A stretch of 15,289 nucleotides of DNA from Bacteroidales bacterium (lineage in GTDB: Bacteria > Bacteroidota > Bacteroidia > Bacteroidales > JAADGE01). Shown piece by piece: positions 1 through 7,263 of the stretch. The position numbers and the translations under genes are program-made. Where the stretch lies: the NCBI GenBank assembly GCA_026987795.1, contig JALSMF010000262.1, positions 1 through 15,289 of the forward strand, read 5' to 3'. Position 1 is the first letter of the stretch. Each line of letters opens with the position of its first letter. The notes under the pieces were generated by a model. It did not search any database and had not been told where the DNA came from. It was given only the letters and a program-made list of their open reading frames with translations.

Positions 1-1
1 A

Positions 2-1795
2 TCTCCGGCATTAGATACCGGAAATCCGGCAGATGCTTTTACTAATGAACCGGTAAGCGGAGGAAGAATAAATCAAGGAGCATACGGAAATACTGCACAA
101 GCATCTAAATCCGTGGGTTTATATTGGGACGGTTCAACAAACATTGATTGGCAAACAACCACTAATTGGACACCGGAGCAAATACCGACATCAACAGATG
201 ATATTATTATTCCTGACGGAATGCCTAATTATCCGGTTATTGACGACGGAACTACAACAGCCGTATGCAATAATATGACTATTGCAGCGAATGCGAGTGT
301 TACAATTGCAACAAACGGGCAAATGACCGTTTCCGGAAGTATTACAAATAACAGAGGTGCGGCAGGTTTAATCGTAAAATCGGATGCAACGGGAACCGGC
401 TCTTTAATCGTAAATAATGCTGTTGCAGCAACAACAGAACGATTTGTAACAGGAAATCAATGGCATTTAATGTTCCCTACCCTTTCGACAATTCCGACCT
501 CAACTTATACAACTGAAGGTTCTGATATTAATAACAATTTTTATTCGTATAACGAACCGAATGAAGATTATTGGAATACAACAACAATATACGGAACTAC
601 GGGATGGACTTCCGAAGTCGGAGCAGGAAATATAAGAACGGATAAAGGTTATTTGTTTAACCGATACAATATGGGAGATAACACTTTTGTACAAACCGGC
701 GGAAATCTTGAAGCATCTGACAAAGTCTTTAATGTAAGCTATACCGTAAGTTCGATTGCAATCGGAAACGGTGTTACCCAAACAAGAGATTATTTTGACG
801 GGTGGAATTTAGCAGGAAATCCGTATACTTCAACTATTGACTGGGACTCAGTTACTTACAACGGAATTGAAAACGGAGTATATTTCTACGACGGGGCCAA
901 TTATCAATATTATGTAACAGGTGGAGGAACTACCCCTTGGGATGTTGGAATTACTCTTAACGGAGGAGCAAGATATATTCCTTCGGGACAAGGATTTATG
1001 GTAAAAGTTATTAATACCGGATTAACTCACAATACAACGTTTACTATACCCGCTGCCGCCAAAGTTCACAATGCACAATCATACTGGAAAAACATAAATA
1101 CTGAAGTTCCGGATATGATTAAGTTAAGTATAGAAAAAGACGGTTTCACTGATGAAACAGTAATAAGAACAATTCCTTCAGGAGCTACAAAAGAGCACGA
1201 TGCGAAATATGATGCATATAAAATGTTTGCCTGGGATAATACTAAGCCGCAAATATTTTCGTTAACCGATGATTTAACAACGTATCATGCCGTAAATACT
1301 TTACCGGAAATTACTGACATTAACGATGTAATTCCTCTGGGAATTTATATTGGCGAAGAAGGAGAATATACTATTAATACAATTAAAAACAGTTTTGAGA
1401 ATATTGATATTTACTTACACGATATCGCAAAAGATATTTACACAAAACTGGTTGATAATACTTCTTACACATTCAGTTCAACGGCAGGAACTATTAATAA
1501 CCGTTTTGAACTTGTATTTGAAAAAACAATTTCAAATATTAATAATACGGATAAAAATAATGTTCTTTTATTTCCGAACCCGAATAAAGGCAGTTTTTAT
1601 CTGTCGGTTAATAATATAACAGATAATTACAGAGTTGAAATAATAACTGTTACGGGACAAGTGGTTTATCGAAATAAATTTTTCGGAAAGGTTACCAATG
1701 AAATAAAGATTAATACGGTTTCAAACGGAATTTATTTTGTAAAAATTATTCTTGATAACAATAAAACAATTACCAAAAAGATTGTTATCGAATAA
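2..1795 (+). CDS. T9SS type A sorting domain protein, 5'-partial (beta-helix end plus C-terminal domains)
   Basis: The frame is open from the first base of the window, so the gene starts upstream; the GTG at 113 lies inside the coding sequence and is not the start. The visible N-terminal piece (bases 2-110) reads SPALDTGNP...GGRINQGAYGNT, the typical closing segment of right-handed parallel beta-helix surface proteins. Next come Trp/Asn/Asp-rich beta modules (YWDG...NW...IPTSTDDIIIP at about 119-230; a WNLAGNPY stretch near 805-830). The last ~75 residues (from about base 1560) form a T9SS type A sorting domain: LLFPNPNKGSFYL, then GIYFVKI, and a basic end at KKIVIE. In the family such proteins are exported to the periplasm by Sec and then across the outer membrane by the PorSS/T9SS machinery, with the domain cleaved or lipid-anchored. 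The substrate is unknown. Polysaccharide or adhesive functions are common for beta-helix proteins, but no catalytic motif is visible here. Confidence 0.9.
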   Translation, partial: SPALDTGNPADAFTNEPVSGGRINQGAYGNTAQASKSVGLYWDGSTNIDWQTTTNWTPEQIPTSTDDIIIPDGMPNYPVIDDGTTTAVCNNMTIAANASVTIATNGQMTVSGSITNNRGAAGLIVKSDATGTGSLIVNNAVAATTERFVTGNQWHLMFPTLSTIPTSTYTTEGSDINNNFYSYNEPNEDYWNTTTIYGTTGWTSEVGAGNIRTDKGYLFNRYNMGDNTFVQTGGNLEASDKVFNVSYTVSSIAIGNGVTQTRDYFDGWNLAGNPYTSTIDWDSVTYNGIENGVYFYDGANYQYYVTGGGTTPWDVGITLNGGARYIPSGQGFMVKVINTGLTHNTTFTIPAAAKVHNAQSYWKNINTEVPDMIKLSIEKDGFTDETVIRTIPSGATKEHDAKYDAYKMFAWDNTKPQIFSLTDDLTTYHAVNTLPEITDINDVIPLGIYIGEEGEYTINTIKNSFENIDIYLHDIAKDIYTKLVDNTSYTFSSTAGTINNRFELVFEKTISNINNTDKNNVLLFPNPNKGSFYLSVNNITDNYRVEIITVTGQVVYRNKFFGKVTNEIKINTVSNGIYFVKIILDNNKTITKKIVIE

Positions 1796-1826
1796 AAACT
1801 GATGTGTTAGTGTTATATAATCTTTT

Positions 1827-1860
1827 AACTCCGGACTTTAAAATCCGGAGTTTCTTTTTT
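1827..1860 (+). terminator. Rho-independent terminator after the T9SS gene
   Basis: A perfect 9-bp stem AACTCCGGA (1827-1835) / TCCGGAGTT (1844-1852) with an 8-nt loop is followed by TTTCTTTTTT. It lies 31 bp past the plus-strand stop. On the minus strand the hairpin is followed by A-rich sequence, so it is not a good terminator for the convergent phosphatase gene ending at 1893. Confidence 0.9.
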
Positions 1861-1892
1861 GTTTGAAAGCAGATTAACTTTAAATGGTAAAA

Positions 1893-4193
1893 TTAAAATT
1901 GATATTTAATACCGAGAACAGTAATATCATCAACTTGACTTTGATTTTGCTTCCAATTATCTAAGTAATTCAAAAGGATTTTTTCTTGTTTTTCTGTCGG
2001 CAAATGATTTATCTCAGACAAAAGTGTTTTAAATTGCTTTTTACCTATCTTTTTGCCTTCACAATTTATTTGGTCGTAGTATCCGTCAGAAAAGATATAA
2101 ATTTTATCATCGTCTTCAAGTTGAATTTTATGATATATAAAGTCTGACTCTTTAAAATGAAAACCTATAGGACTCCTTGTCTCTTTATATTCAATAAGTT
2201 TTTTATTTCTGGCTATAAACAAAGGATGATATGCTCCTGAATATTGAAGAATATTTGTTTCTGTATTAATTGCGCATAATGCTATATTAAATCCGTAATG
2301 ACTGTCTTTCCCGAATGCTTTGTATGTTCTTTTAAATCGCCTCCTTAAAATTTCAAGTGCTTGTGCCGGATTATTAACAACTCCCGTTTTTACAATTTCG
2401 TGCAGATAAGTTATCGCAATCATAGTAAGGAAACCTCCTGATACACCGTGCCCTGTACAATCGCCAACTGCAAAAACAATAAATTTATTTAGCCTGTTAA
2501 TATAATAAAAATCACCGCTTATCATATCCCTGGGCTTAAAAAGCAGAAAATAATCATCAAAAGCATTATCTATTGTCTTTGGGGGTGTCAATAATGCATC
2601 CTGTATTTTCTTGGCATATCTCATATTATCCAACAAATCTTTATATACCTCCTTTAGTTTCTCATTGCTTGCAGCTAAGGCTGCCTCAGCTTTTTTTCTG
2701 TTGGTGATATCTCGTGAAACCCCGCCGATTCCGATAACTTTTCCGTCTTCGTATATAAGACTGCCTATGACTTCGGCAATAATGATATTGCCGTTTTTAT
2801 GTATATATTCTACTTCAATTTTTGATATATCAGAGTTTATAATTGTATTATTTTTCCGAACAGATGCCAATATTATTTTTTTAATCAAGTCATATGATTT
2901 CTTTGTATGAATTTTTCGTAAAGAAATGCTTTTCAACTCTTCGCTTGTATATCCTAAAAATTTTTCGCAAGAATTACTTATATATAAAGGTTTTAGCTCT
3001 GTTGATAACATCCATATAAAATCAATAATATTATTTGCCAAAAGGTTGTATTTTTTATTAGTTTCTCGCAATAAATTGTATTGAGTTTCTATTTCTTCTT
3101 TAACCGATTGCAGTTCTTCGTTACTTTGACGCAGTTCCTCCTCTGTCGCCGTAAGTTCTTCATTTTTTTCTCTGATTTCTTTTTCTGCGATTATTCTGTC
3201 TGTAATATCCGTAACTACCCCTGTCATTTTAACAAACTCGTTGTCATCACTTTTAACTATTTCCGACATTTCTTCAATATACCTGATTTTACCGTTTTTG
3301 ATAATACGATATTGAGTTTTTAAATTATTCACACCTTTTTCTAAAGCATATTCCAGTTCTTTTTGTATTCTTGCAACATCGTCAGGGTAAAGTATCTTAA
3401 AAAAGTCATTAATTTTTACTGTTTCAGTTTTTTTCTCAACTCCGAATATTTGGTAGGCTGTTTTTGTCCATAAAATTTTATTTTCTTTAACATTCCATTC
3501 CCACACACCTATATTACCCGCCTTTTGAGCCAGTTCAAATCGTTTTTTAATTTCTGCAAGTTTTTCATTTGCAGCTTCTGTTTTTTCTTTTTCTTTAAGA
3601 GCTTTCCGCATTTGTCGCTTTATTCTTTCCTTATACAAAATACTTGTCTTCTGAAAAAATAAAACACTTACTGCCGATACAGAGTAAAAGACTGAAAACA
3701 TTGCAATAAATAATGAATAAAACCTTTTGTTACCTATGAGAGCACCTGTGTCTATACCGAATATTTCATGAAGCCCCGGAAAAAAAACAGCTGCCGGCAA
3801 AATTATAAGTAAAGAAATTACCATCTTCTTCGGGCGAACTAAGCCGAAAAGAATAACAGGAACCATTAAATAAATAATTTCAAATAATTGAGGATTAAGG
3901 TAAGAATATGTGTTATTGAAAATACCGTAATACTTTTCAATAATGCTCAGGAGCAAAACGGCATACGGAGGAACTGTAATTACTATAAATTTAGCAGCAT
4001 CGTATTTTTTATGATTTACTAAAACTATTGCAGCCGCAAATAAAAGCAAAACTGCCGACAGAACATAAAGCATTCCTTTATTTCCGCCGTTTATTAAAAT
4101 AACCGGAAATAATAAAGAAACCGTAATACTCTCAATTGCGATGAAACCGTAAAGCACTCTGACGGCAAGTATTTTACTTTTATCCTTGCTCAT
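1893..4193 (-). CDS. Membrane sensor protein with two PAS domains and a SpoIIE/PP2C-type serine phosphatase
   Basis: A 766-residue signalling phosphatase. Residues ~13-180 hold about six hydrophobic segments (near 13-35, 41-60, 69-86, 104-120, 123-143, 158-180). A charged coiled coil follows (~185-218), then PAS domain 1 (~218-335; GVWEWN, YPDDVARI, ending VTDITDR), a second coiled coil (~336-380), and PAS domain 2 (~381-500; ending VSRDITNRKKAE). The catalytic domain spans ~520-766. The PP2C metal-binding acidic residues are all present: D561 in SGDFY, D578 in GDCTGHG, D703 in FSDGYYDQ and D755/D756 in VDDITVLG. Proteins of this type dephosphorylate a Ser/Thr phosphoprotein in a partner switch. 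The gene lies 57 bp downstream of a SiaC-family gene on the same strand, whose product is the natural candidate substrate, by analogy with SiaA/SiaC of Pseudomonas. The input signal is unknown. Start ATG at 4193; no Shine-Dalgarno, as usual for the phylum. An 8-bp AU-rich inverted repeat (4209-4216/4241-4248) lies in the gap and could attenuate transcription weakly. Confidence 0.93.
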   Translation of the reverse strand: MSKDKSKILAVRVLYGFIAIESITVSLLFPVILINGGNKGMLYVLSAVLLLFAAAIVLVNHKKYDAAKFIVITVPPYAVLLLSIIEKYYGIFNNTYSYLNPQLFEIIYLMVPVILFGLVRPKKMVISLLIILPAAVFFPGLHEIFGIDTGALIGNKRFYSLFIAMFSVFYSVSAVSVLFFQKTSILYKERIKRQMRKALKEKEKTEAANEKLAEIKKRFELAQKAGNIGVWEWNVKENKILWTKTAYQIFGVEKKTETVKINDFFKILYPDDVARIQKELEYALEKGVNNLKTQYRIIKNGKIRYIEEMSEIVKSDDNEFVKMTGVVTDITDRIIAEKEIREKNEELTATEEELRQSNEELQSVKEEIETQYNLLRETNKKYNLLANNIIDFIWMLSTELKPLYISNSCEKFLGYTSEELKSISLRKIHTKKSYDLIKKIILASVRKNNTIINSDISKIEVEYIHKNGNIIIAEVIGSLIYEDGKVIGIGGVSRDITNRKKAEAALAASNEKLKEVYKDLLDNMRYAKKIQDALLTPPKTIDNAFDDYFLLFKPRDMISGDFYYINRLNKFIVFAVGDCTGHGVSGGFLTMIAITYLHEIVKTGVVNNPAQALEILRRRFKRTYKAFGKDSHYGFNIALCAINTETNILQYSGAYHPLFIARNKKLIEYKETRSPIGFHFKESDFIYHKIQLEDDDKIYIFSDGYYDQINCEGKKIGKKQFKTLLSEINHLPTEKQEKILLNYLDNWKQNQSQVDDITVLGIKYQF

Positions 4194-4250
4194 TAAATCA
4201 AAATAAAAATATATCTTTTTTTGGTATTTTTACGGTTCTCAGATATATAA

Positions 4251-4616
4251 TTATTCTTTGATAATTTCAATCGGGATTTTAAAAAGCTCTCCTATTTCTT
4301 CGGCAAATTCATAATTATCTTCATCGTCTTCGGTGACATACCATATTATTTTAATCTTTTTTCCCGACTCAAAAAATTCATTAAGTTTTATAAGGATATA
4401 CAAAATCTTTTTTTGACTTACACTGCTCAGAACATATAATTTAAAGATACAGTTTAATTCACACTCTAATTCAGGAATTTTTTCTTTTACCCATTTTATT
4501 ACATTGTCGTATATTTCATCAACAGATTCAGAGTAAGAAGACCCTTCTATCCTAAATTCGCAATCTTCGGCGGAGAGTTTTATATACGGGCTGCTTTTAG
4601 TTGCTTCAATATGCAT
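4251..4616 (-). CDS. SiaC-family (DUF1987) regulatory phosphoprotein
   Basis: A 121-residue cytosolic protein recognised as SiaC/DUF1987 by the N-terminal IEATKSSPYIKL (residues 3-14), GSSYSESV (25-32) and the C-terminal IIWYVTEDDEDNYEFAEEIG (90-109) followed by KIPIEII. In Pseudomonas aeruginosa, SiaC is phosphorylated on a Thr in a Y-x-N-T-S-S-S-K type motif by the kinase SiaB and dephosphorylated by the PP2C SiaA; the unphosphorylated form binds the diguanylate cyclase SiaD. Here the corresponding stretch reads YVLSSVSQKK (61-70), so the acceptor would be a serine (S64 or S65) rather than Thr; this assignment is an inference from alignment by eye. It is the first gene of a minus-strand pair with the SpoIIE phosphatase. 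A well-formed promoter lies upstream at 4652-4683. No SiaB-like kinase and no GGDEF cyclase lie in the window, so the kinase and output partner must be elsewhere or differ. Confidence 0.87.
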   Translation of the reverse strand: MHIEATKSSPYIKLSAEDCEFRIEGSSYSESVDEIYDNVIKWVKEKIPELECELNCIFKLYVLSSVSQKKILYILIKLNEFFESGKKIKIIWYVTEDDEDNYEFAEEIGELFKIPIEIIKE

Positions 4617-4651
4617 ATAACTTATTTTATTAACTTTACTGTTTAATAAAA

Positions 4652-4683
4652 CAAATCTAATAAAAAAAAACGGTTATTACAAA
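4652..4683 (-). promoter_or_regulatory. Bacteroidota-type promoter for the SiaC/phosphatase pair
   Basis: On the minus strand a -33 element TTTG (4683-4680) is separated by exactly 20 nt from a -7 element TAGATTTG (4659-4652). This matches the Bacteroidota consensus TTTG-N(19-21)-TAnnTTTG. Transcription would begin at about 4645, giving a leader of roughly 30 nt before the ATG at 4616. Confidence 0.65.
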
Positions 4684-4708
4684 TTCAGCATATAATACTT
4701 CAGCATAT
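4684..4708. repeat. 10-bp direct repeat in the divergent intergenic region
   Basis: Two perfect copies of TTCAGCATAT lie at 4684-4693 and 4699-4708, 15 bp start to start. They sit just beyond the -33 box of the minus-strand promoter and upstream of the plus-strand simple-sequence tract. The position suits an operator for one or both divergent units, but no known binding site is recognised. Confidence 0.45.
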
Positions 4709-4714
4709 TAAACT

Positions 4715-4750
4715 ATTTTTATTTTTATTTTTATTATTATTATTATTTTT
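4715..4750. repeat. Simple-sequence tract (ATTTTT)3(ATT)4ATTTTT
   Basis: Three ATTTTT units (4715-4732), four ATT units (4733-4744) and a final ATTTTT (4745-4750) occupy the space where the spacer and -33 region of the plus-strand promoter would lie. The tract runs directly into the putative -7 box. Such tracts can change length by slippage; here this is only a possibility. Confidence 0.7.
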
Positions 4751-4751
4751 G
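4744..4751 (+). promoter_or_regulatory. Putative -7 box (TATTTTTG) of the DUF4388/roadblock unit
   Basis: TATTTTTG matches the Bacteroidota -7 consensus TAnnTTTG and lies 24 bp before the ATG at 4776, leaving a short leader. No TTTG -33 element is found at the usual spacing, only T-rich repeat sequence. The box overlaps the upstream TTG at 4749, which argues against that codon as the start. Confidence 0.45.
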
Positions 4752-4775
4752 CATTGTCAAATAACAGTTTTATTT

Positions 4776-5681
4776 ATGACCAAGAATAAACTAATAAAAA
4801 TAGAGCAAGAGCCTATACACAGATATATAGACAACATTGCAGCAGACGGAATATTAATTGCTGAAAGTAACGGGATTTCAGGTTCTTTGGTATTTGCAAA
4901 CGGCAGAATAGTGTCCGGAGAAGTAAACAATGAGTTCGGGAATAATAAGGCTTCAGAAATTGTTTTCTTGAAAAAAGGCAGTTATTTTTTTCAAAAAGTT
5001 GAAAAAAATTTTACTTTTAAAGCCGGTTACATAAACAGGCTTTTCAACTTAATTGAGTTTCTGAACTTAAATGCAAAAGTACATTTCAAGTCAAATAAAA
5101 AAAAATATGAGTTTTATTTTTCAGAGGGAGCCATAGTCGATATAGTCCCTTATATCAGCAGCGACCATGACGTAATAAATATTATAAATAATGTTGATAA
5201 AGAAACAGAAATCGTTTTTAATAAAACAAATATAAACGACGGCAACTTAAAGATTTTTTTCAGTGAGTTGTCGTTACAAAATTTACACAGTAATAAAAAT
5301 ACACCAACAACTAATAACGAAGAGGTATATCATGAAAAAATAAAAATTAAGAAAAATTTTAATAAAATTTTAAATCAGTTTGATTTTAAAATAAAGTCTG
5401 CCCATATTTACTCTCAAAAAGATAATTCTGTCATTTACAATAGTGGTTTCAGCAAAAAACAGACAGAAAATTTACGAAGTATTTGTCAACAACTTGGCAG
5501 GGAATCTTATATTTTAAAGCAATCTGCAAACAGAAAAGTGTTAATTGATACTGCTGATTGTTATATAATTTTGACGCAACAAAGAAATTTTTATATTTTT
5601 GCTTCAATAGAAAAATCTGAAGTAAATATAGGATTAATAAATAATGTAATTTTTCCGGTATTTTTAAATATCATTTATTAA
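4776..5681 (+). CDS. DUF4388 (PATAN)-like protein with a roadblock-like C-terminal domain
   Basis: A 301-residue soluble protein, starting at ATG 4776 rather than the in-frame TTG at 4749 that overlaps the promoter. Residues ~20-75 show the DUF4388 pattern: GxL...SGSLVFANGRIVSGEV, then a K-A-S-EI helix and GSYFFQ. Residues ~100-150 look like a second, degenerate copy (YEFYFSEGAIVDIVP... ETEIVFN). A polar linker (~168-190) leads to a C-terminal alpha/beta domain (~192-301) resembling roadblock/LC7 proteins. Its end, SEVNIGLINNVIFP, aligns with SAEVNMGILYSIAIP of the next gene. DUF4388 domains are found in bacterial signalling and motility regulators as protein-interaction modules, and roadblock domains commonly pair with Ras-like GTPases of the MglA type. 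No GTPase is in the window. The gene is 22 bp upstream of the small roadblock-like gene and clearly co-directional. The DUF4388 assignment is fairly confident; the roadblock assignment of the tail is tentative. Confidence 0.7.
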   Translation: MTKNKLIKIEQEPIHRYIDNIAADGILIAESNGISGSLVFANGRIVSGEVNNEFGNNKASEIVFLKKGSYFFQKVEKNFTFKAGYINRLFNLIEFLNLNAKVHFKSNKKKYEFYFSEGAIVDIVPYISSDHDVINIINNVDKETEIVFNKTNINDGNLKIFFSELSLQNLHSNKNTPTTNNEEVYHEKIKIKKNFNKILNQFDFKIKSAHIYSQKDNSVIYNSGFSKKQTENLRSICQQLGRESYILKQSANRKVLIDTADCYIILTQQRNFYIFASIEKSEVNIGLINNVIFPVFLNIIY

Positions 5682-5703
5682 TAATTAATCAAAAATTTAT
5701 ATT

Positions 5704-6072
5704 ATGGACATTAAAAAATTAAACGGTGCCATTGAGGGCTTAAAAGAAGATTTAGGAAAAGCCCTTGTAGGATGCGACCTGTGGGAATCGGGCGTAGGAC
5801 AACCAATTGCTTCCTTTAACACTCAGCCGAAAGCTACTGCACTTTTTGACAGCTTAACTGTACAAATTAGAAAAATGCTTAAAGGTGCAGAGTTTCCTGA
5901 TTTGGATAAATTTTACTCACTGGATATTGAAAATGACCTGATAGCTATTGTTATTCAAATTAACAAATATCAATTAGGCATGCTTGTAAACAGTGCAGAA
6001 GTAAATATGGGCATATTATACAGTATAGCAATTCCTAATGTCAGAAAAGCTGTAGAAGAAGGATTAAAATAA
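5704..6072 (+). CDS. Small stand-alone roadblock/LC7-like protein
   Basis: A 122-residue protein with no signal peptide or membrane segment. It starts with a helix (residues ~1-20), has a strand-turn segment CDLWESGVGQPIASFN (~24-39), a central helix (KATALFDSLTVQIRKML), then alternating strands (KFYSLDIENDLIAIVIQ, YQLGMLVN) and a C-terminal helix. This order fits the roadblock/LC7 fold. Members act as dimeric adaptors or GTPase-activating partners of small GTPases such as MglA; this protein has no partner GTPase nearby. It follows the DUF4388 gene by 22 bp, is probably co-transcribed with it, and shares the S(A)EVN(I/M)G(I/L) motif near the C-terminus with that gene's product, suggesting that the two may heterodimerise. 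A 13-bp hairpin follows. Confidence 0.65.
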   Translation: MDIKKLNGAIEGLKEDLGKALVGCDLWESGVGQPIASFNTQPKATALFDSLTVQIRKMLKGAEFPDLDKFYSLDIENDLIAIVIQINKYQLGMLVNSAEVNMGILYSIAIPNVRKAVEEGLK

Positions 6073-6101
6073 AAACAGAGGAAAAGAACAAAAGTTTGTC
6101 T

Positions 6102-6140
6102 AAAAGAGATTTTCAATATCAACAGAAAATCTCTTTTCTT
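6102..6140 (+). terminator. Long-stem hairpin, probable terminator or attenuator
   Basis: A perfect 13-bp stem AAAAGAGATTTTC (6102-6114) / GAAAATCTCTTTT (6125-6137) with a 10-nt loop ends in TCTTTTCTT. The run of T lies mostly within the 3' arm. It sits 29 bp after the roadblock stop and 22 bp before the glycosyltransferase ATG, so it may end the upstream unit or modulate read-through into the next gene. Confidence 0.7.
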
Positions 6141-6162
6141 GTATCCTAAACTAAATATCCTA

Positions 6163-7263
6163 ATGATAATCTTATACATAACTGTAACTTTATATGCTTT
6201 GCAACTTTTGCTTTTCGCATACATATTTTACAAATCAGTAACTCACATTCCTAAAAAATTGTATTCTGACAAGAATCAAGAAAATATTTCAGTAGTAATA
6301 CCTTTTAAAAATGAAGAAAATAATTTAGGTCAATTAGTAAAAAACTTAAGAAATCAATCATTAGATTATAAATGTTTTGAAATTATTTTTGTAAATGACA
6401 ATTCAGAAGACAAGTCTGAAGACATTTTATATAATTTGATTAAGAACATTCCTAACTTTAAATTAATAAATTCTCCGAAGAACGGCAAAAAAGAAGCACT
6501 AAAAGAAGGAATTAAAAAGTCGTATTCAAATTTAATCGTAACTACCGATGCTGACTGCATTCACCAAAAATATTGGTTAGAAACTATTTTAAGCTGCCAT
6601 AAAAAATACAGACCGAAAATGATTATTGCTCCTGTTTTGATGAAAGGTAAAGATATATTCGGCAAATTACAGGCTCTTGATTTTTTAGGTTTAGCGGCAT
6701 CAACAGCCGGTTCGTGCGGCATAAAGCGTCCTGTTATGTGCAACGGTGCAAACCTTATTTACGAAAAGGAGGTTTTTTATGAGTTTGAAGATATTTTAAA
6801 TTCTGAAGAAGTTTCAGGAGATGATATGTTCTTACTTCACAATATCAAAAAGAAATATCCGAACGATATTTATTATCTGAAATCAAATAAGGCTGTTGTA
6901 TATACTGAAGCAGAAGCAAATTTAAAGTCATTTTTCCGGCAAAGAATAAGGTGGGCATCAAAAAGTAAAAGCTATAAAGATTTTGATACTGTTTTTTTAT
7001 CCTTCCTTGTTTTTGGGGTTAATATTTCATTGATTTTTGCTTCTTTCCTTGCAATTTTCGGTGCGATAAAACCAATTACATTGCTTTTTTTGTTTCTGTT
7101 AAAATTTATTCCGGAAACAGTACTACTTTTAATTACGGGGAGTTATTTTAAACAAAAAGATATTCTGTTTTTAATACCCGTTCTGAGCGTTATTCACCCT
7201 TTTTATATTGTGTATACAGCTATTGCAGGAATTACGGTTAAAAAAATAAAATGGAAAAGCTAA
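6163..7263 (+). CDS. Membrane-associated family 2 glycosyltransferase
   Basis: A 366-residue GT-A fold enzyme taking ATG 6163 as start (an in-frame TTG at 6139 would add eight residues but abuts the hairpin). Residues ~1-24 form an N-terminal membrane anchor. The catalytic domain (~40-265) carries VVIPFKNEE (44-52), the nucleotide-sugar-binding Asp region FVNDNSEDKS (76-85), the metal-binding D-A-D (129-131), a GDD acceptor/base motif (219-221) and QRIRW (260-264), the Q-x-x-R-W signature of processive GT2 enzymes. Three or so hydrophobic segments follow (~277-300, 304-326, 334-356). Such enzymes transfer a sugar from a nucleotide sugar to a lipid or growing glycan at the inner face of the cytoplasmic membrane. 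The exact sugar and product cannot be read. No other glycan genes are adjacent, and no consensus promoter is seen between the hairpin and the start. Confidence 0.9.
   Translation: MIILYITVTLYALQLLLFAYIFYKSVTHIPKKLYSDKNQENISVVIPFKNEENNLGQLVKNLRNQSLDYKCFEIIFVNDNSEDKSEDILYNLIKNIPNFKLINSPKNGKKEALKEGIKKSYSNLIVTTDADCIHQKYWLETILSCHKKYRPKMIIAPVLMKGKDIFGKLQALDFLGLAASTAGSCGIKRPVMCNGANLIYEKEVFYEFEDILNSEEVSGDDMFLLHNIKKKYPNDIYYLKSNKAVVYTEAEANLKSFFRQRIRWASKSKSYKDFDTVFLSFLVFGVNISLIFASFLAIFGAIKPITLLFLFLLKFIPETVLLLITGSYFKQKDILFLIPVLSVIHPFYIVYTAIAGITVKKIKWKS

Noticed and set aside
500..781. Minus-strand open frame inside the first T9SS gene
   Set aside because: It lies wholly within a clearly coding plus-strand gene, has no family resemblance and no promoter; a shadow frame.
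4209..4248. AU-rich 8-bp inverted repeat between the SiaC-like gene and the phosphatase as a true terminator
   Set aside because: The stem is all A/U but for one pair and has a 24-nt loop, so it is weak; the two genes are more likely co-transcribed.
4715..4750. CRISPR-like or other structured repeat array
   Set aside because: The units are 3 and 6 bp with no spacers; it is simple-sequence DNA.
4749..4775. TTG at 4749 as the start of the DUF4388 protein
   Set aside because: The TTG lies within the putative -7 box and repeat tract, and the added residues have no support; ATG 4776 is the better start.
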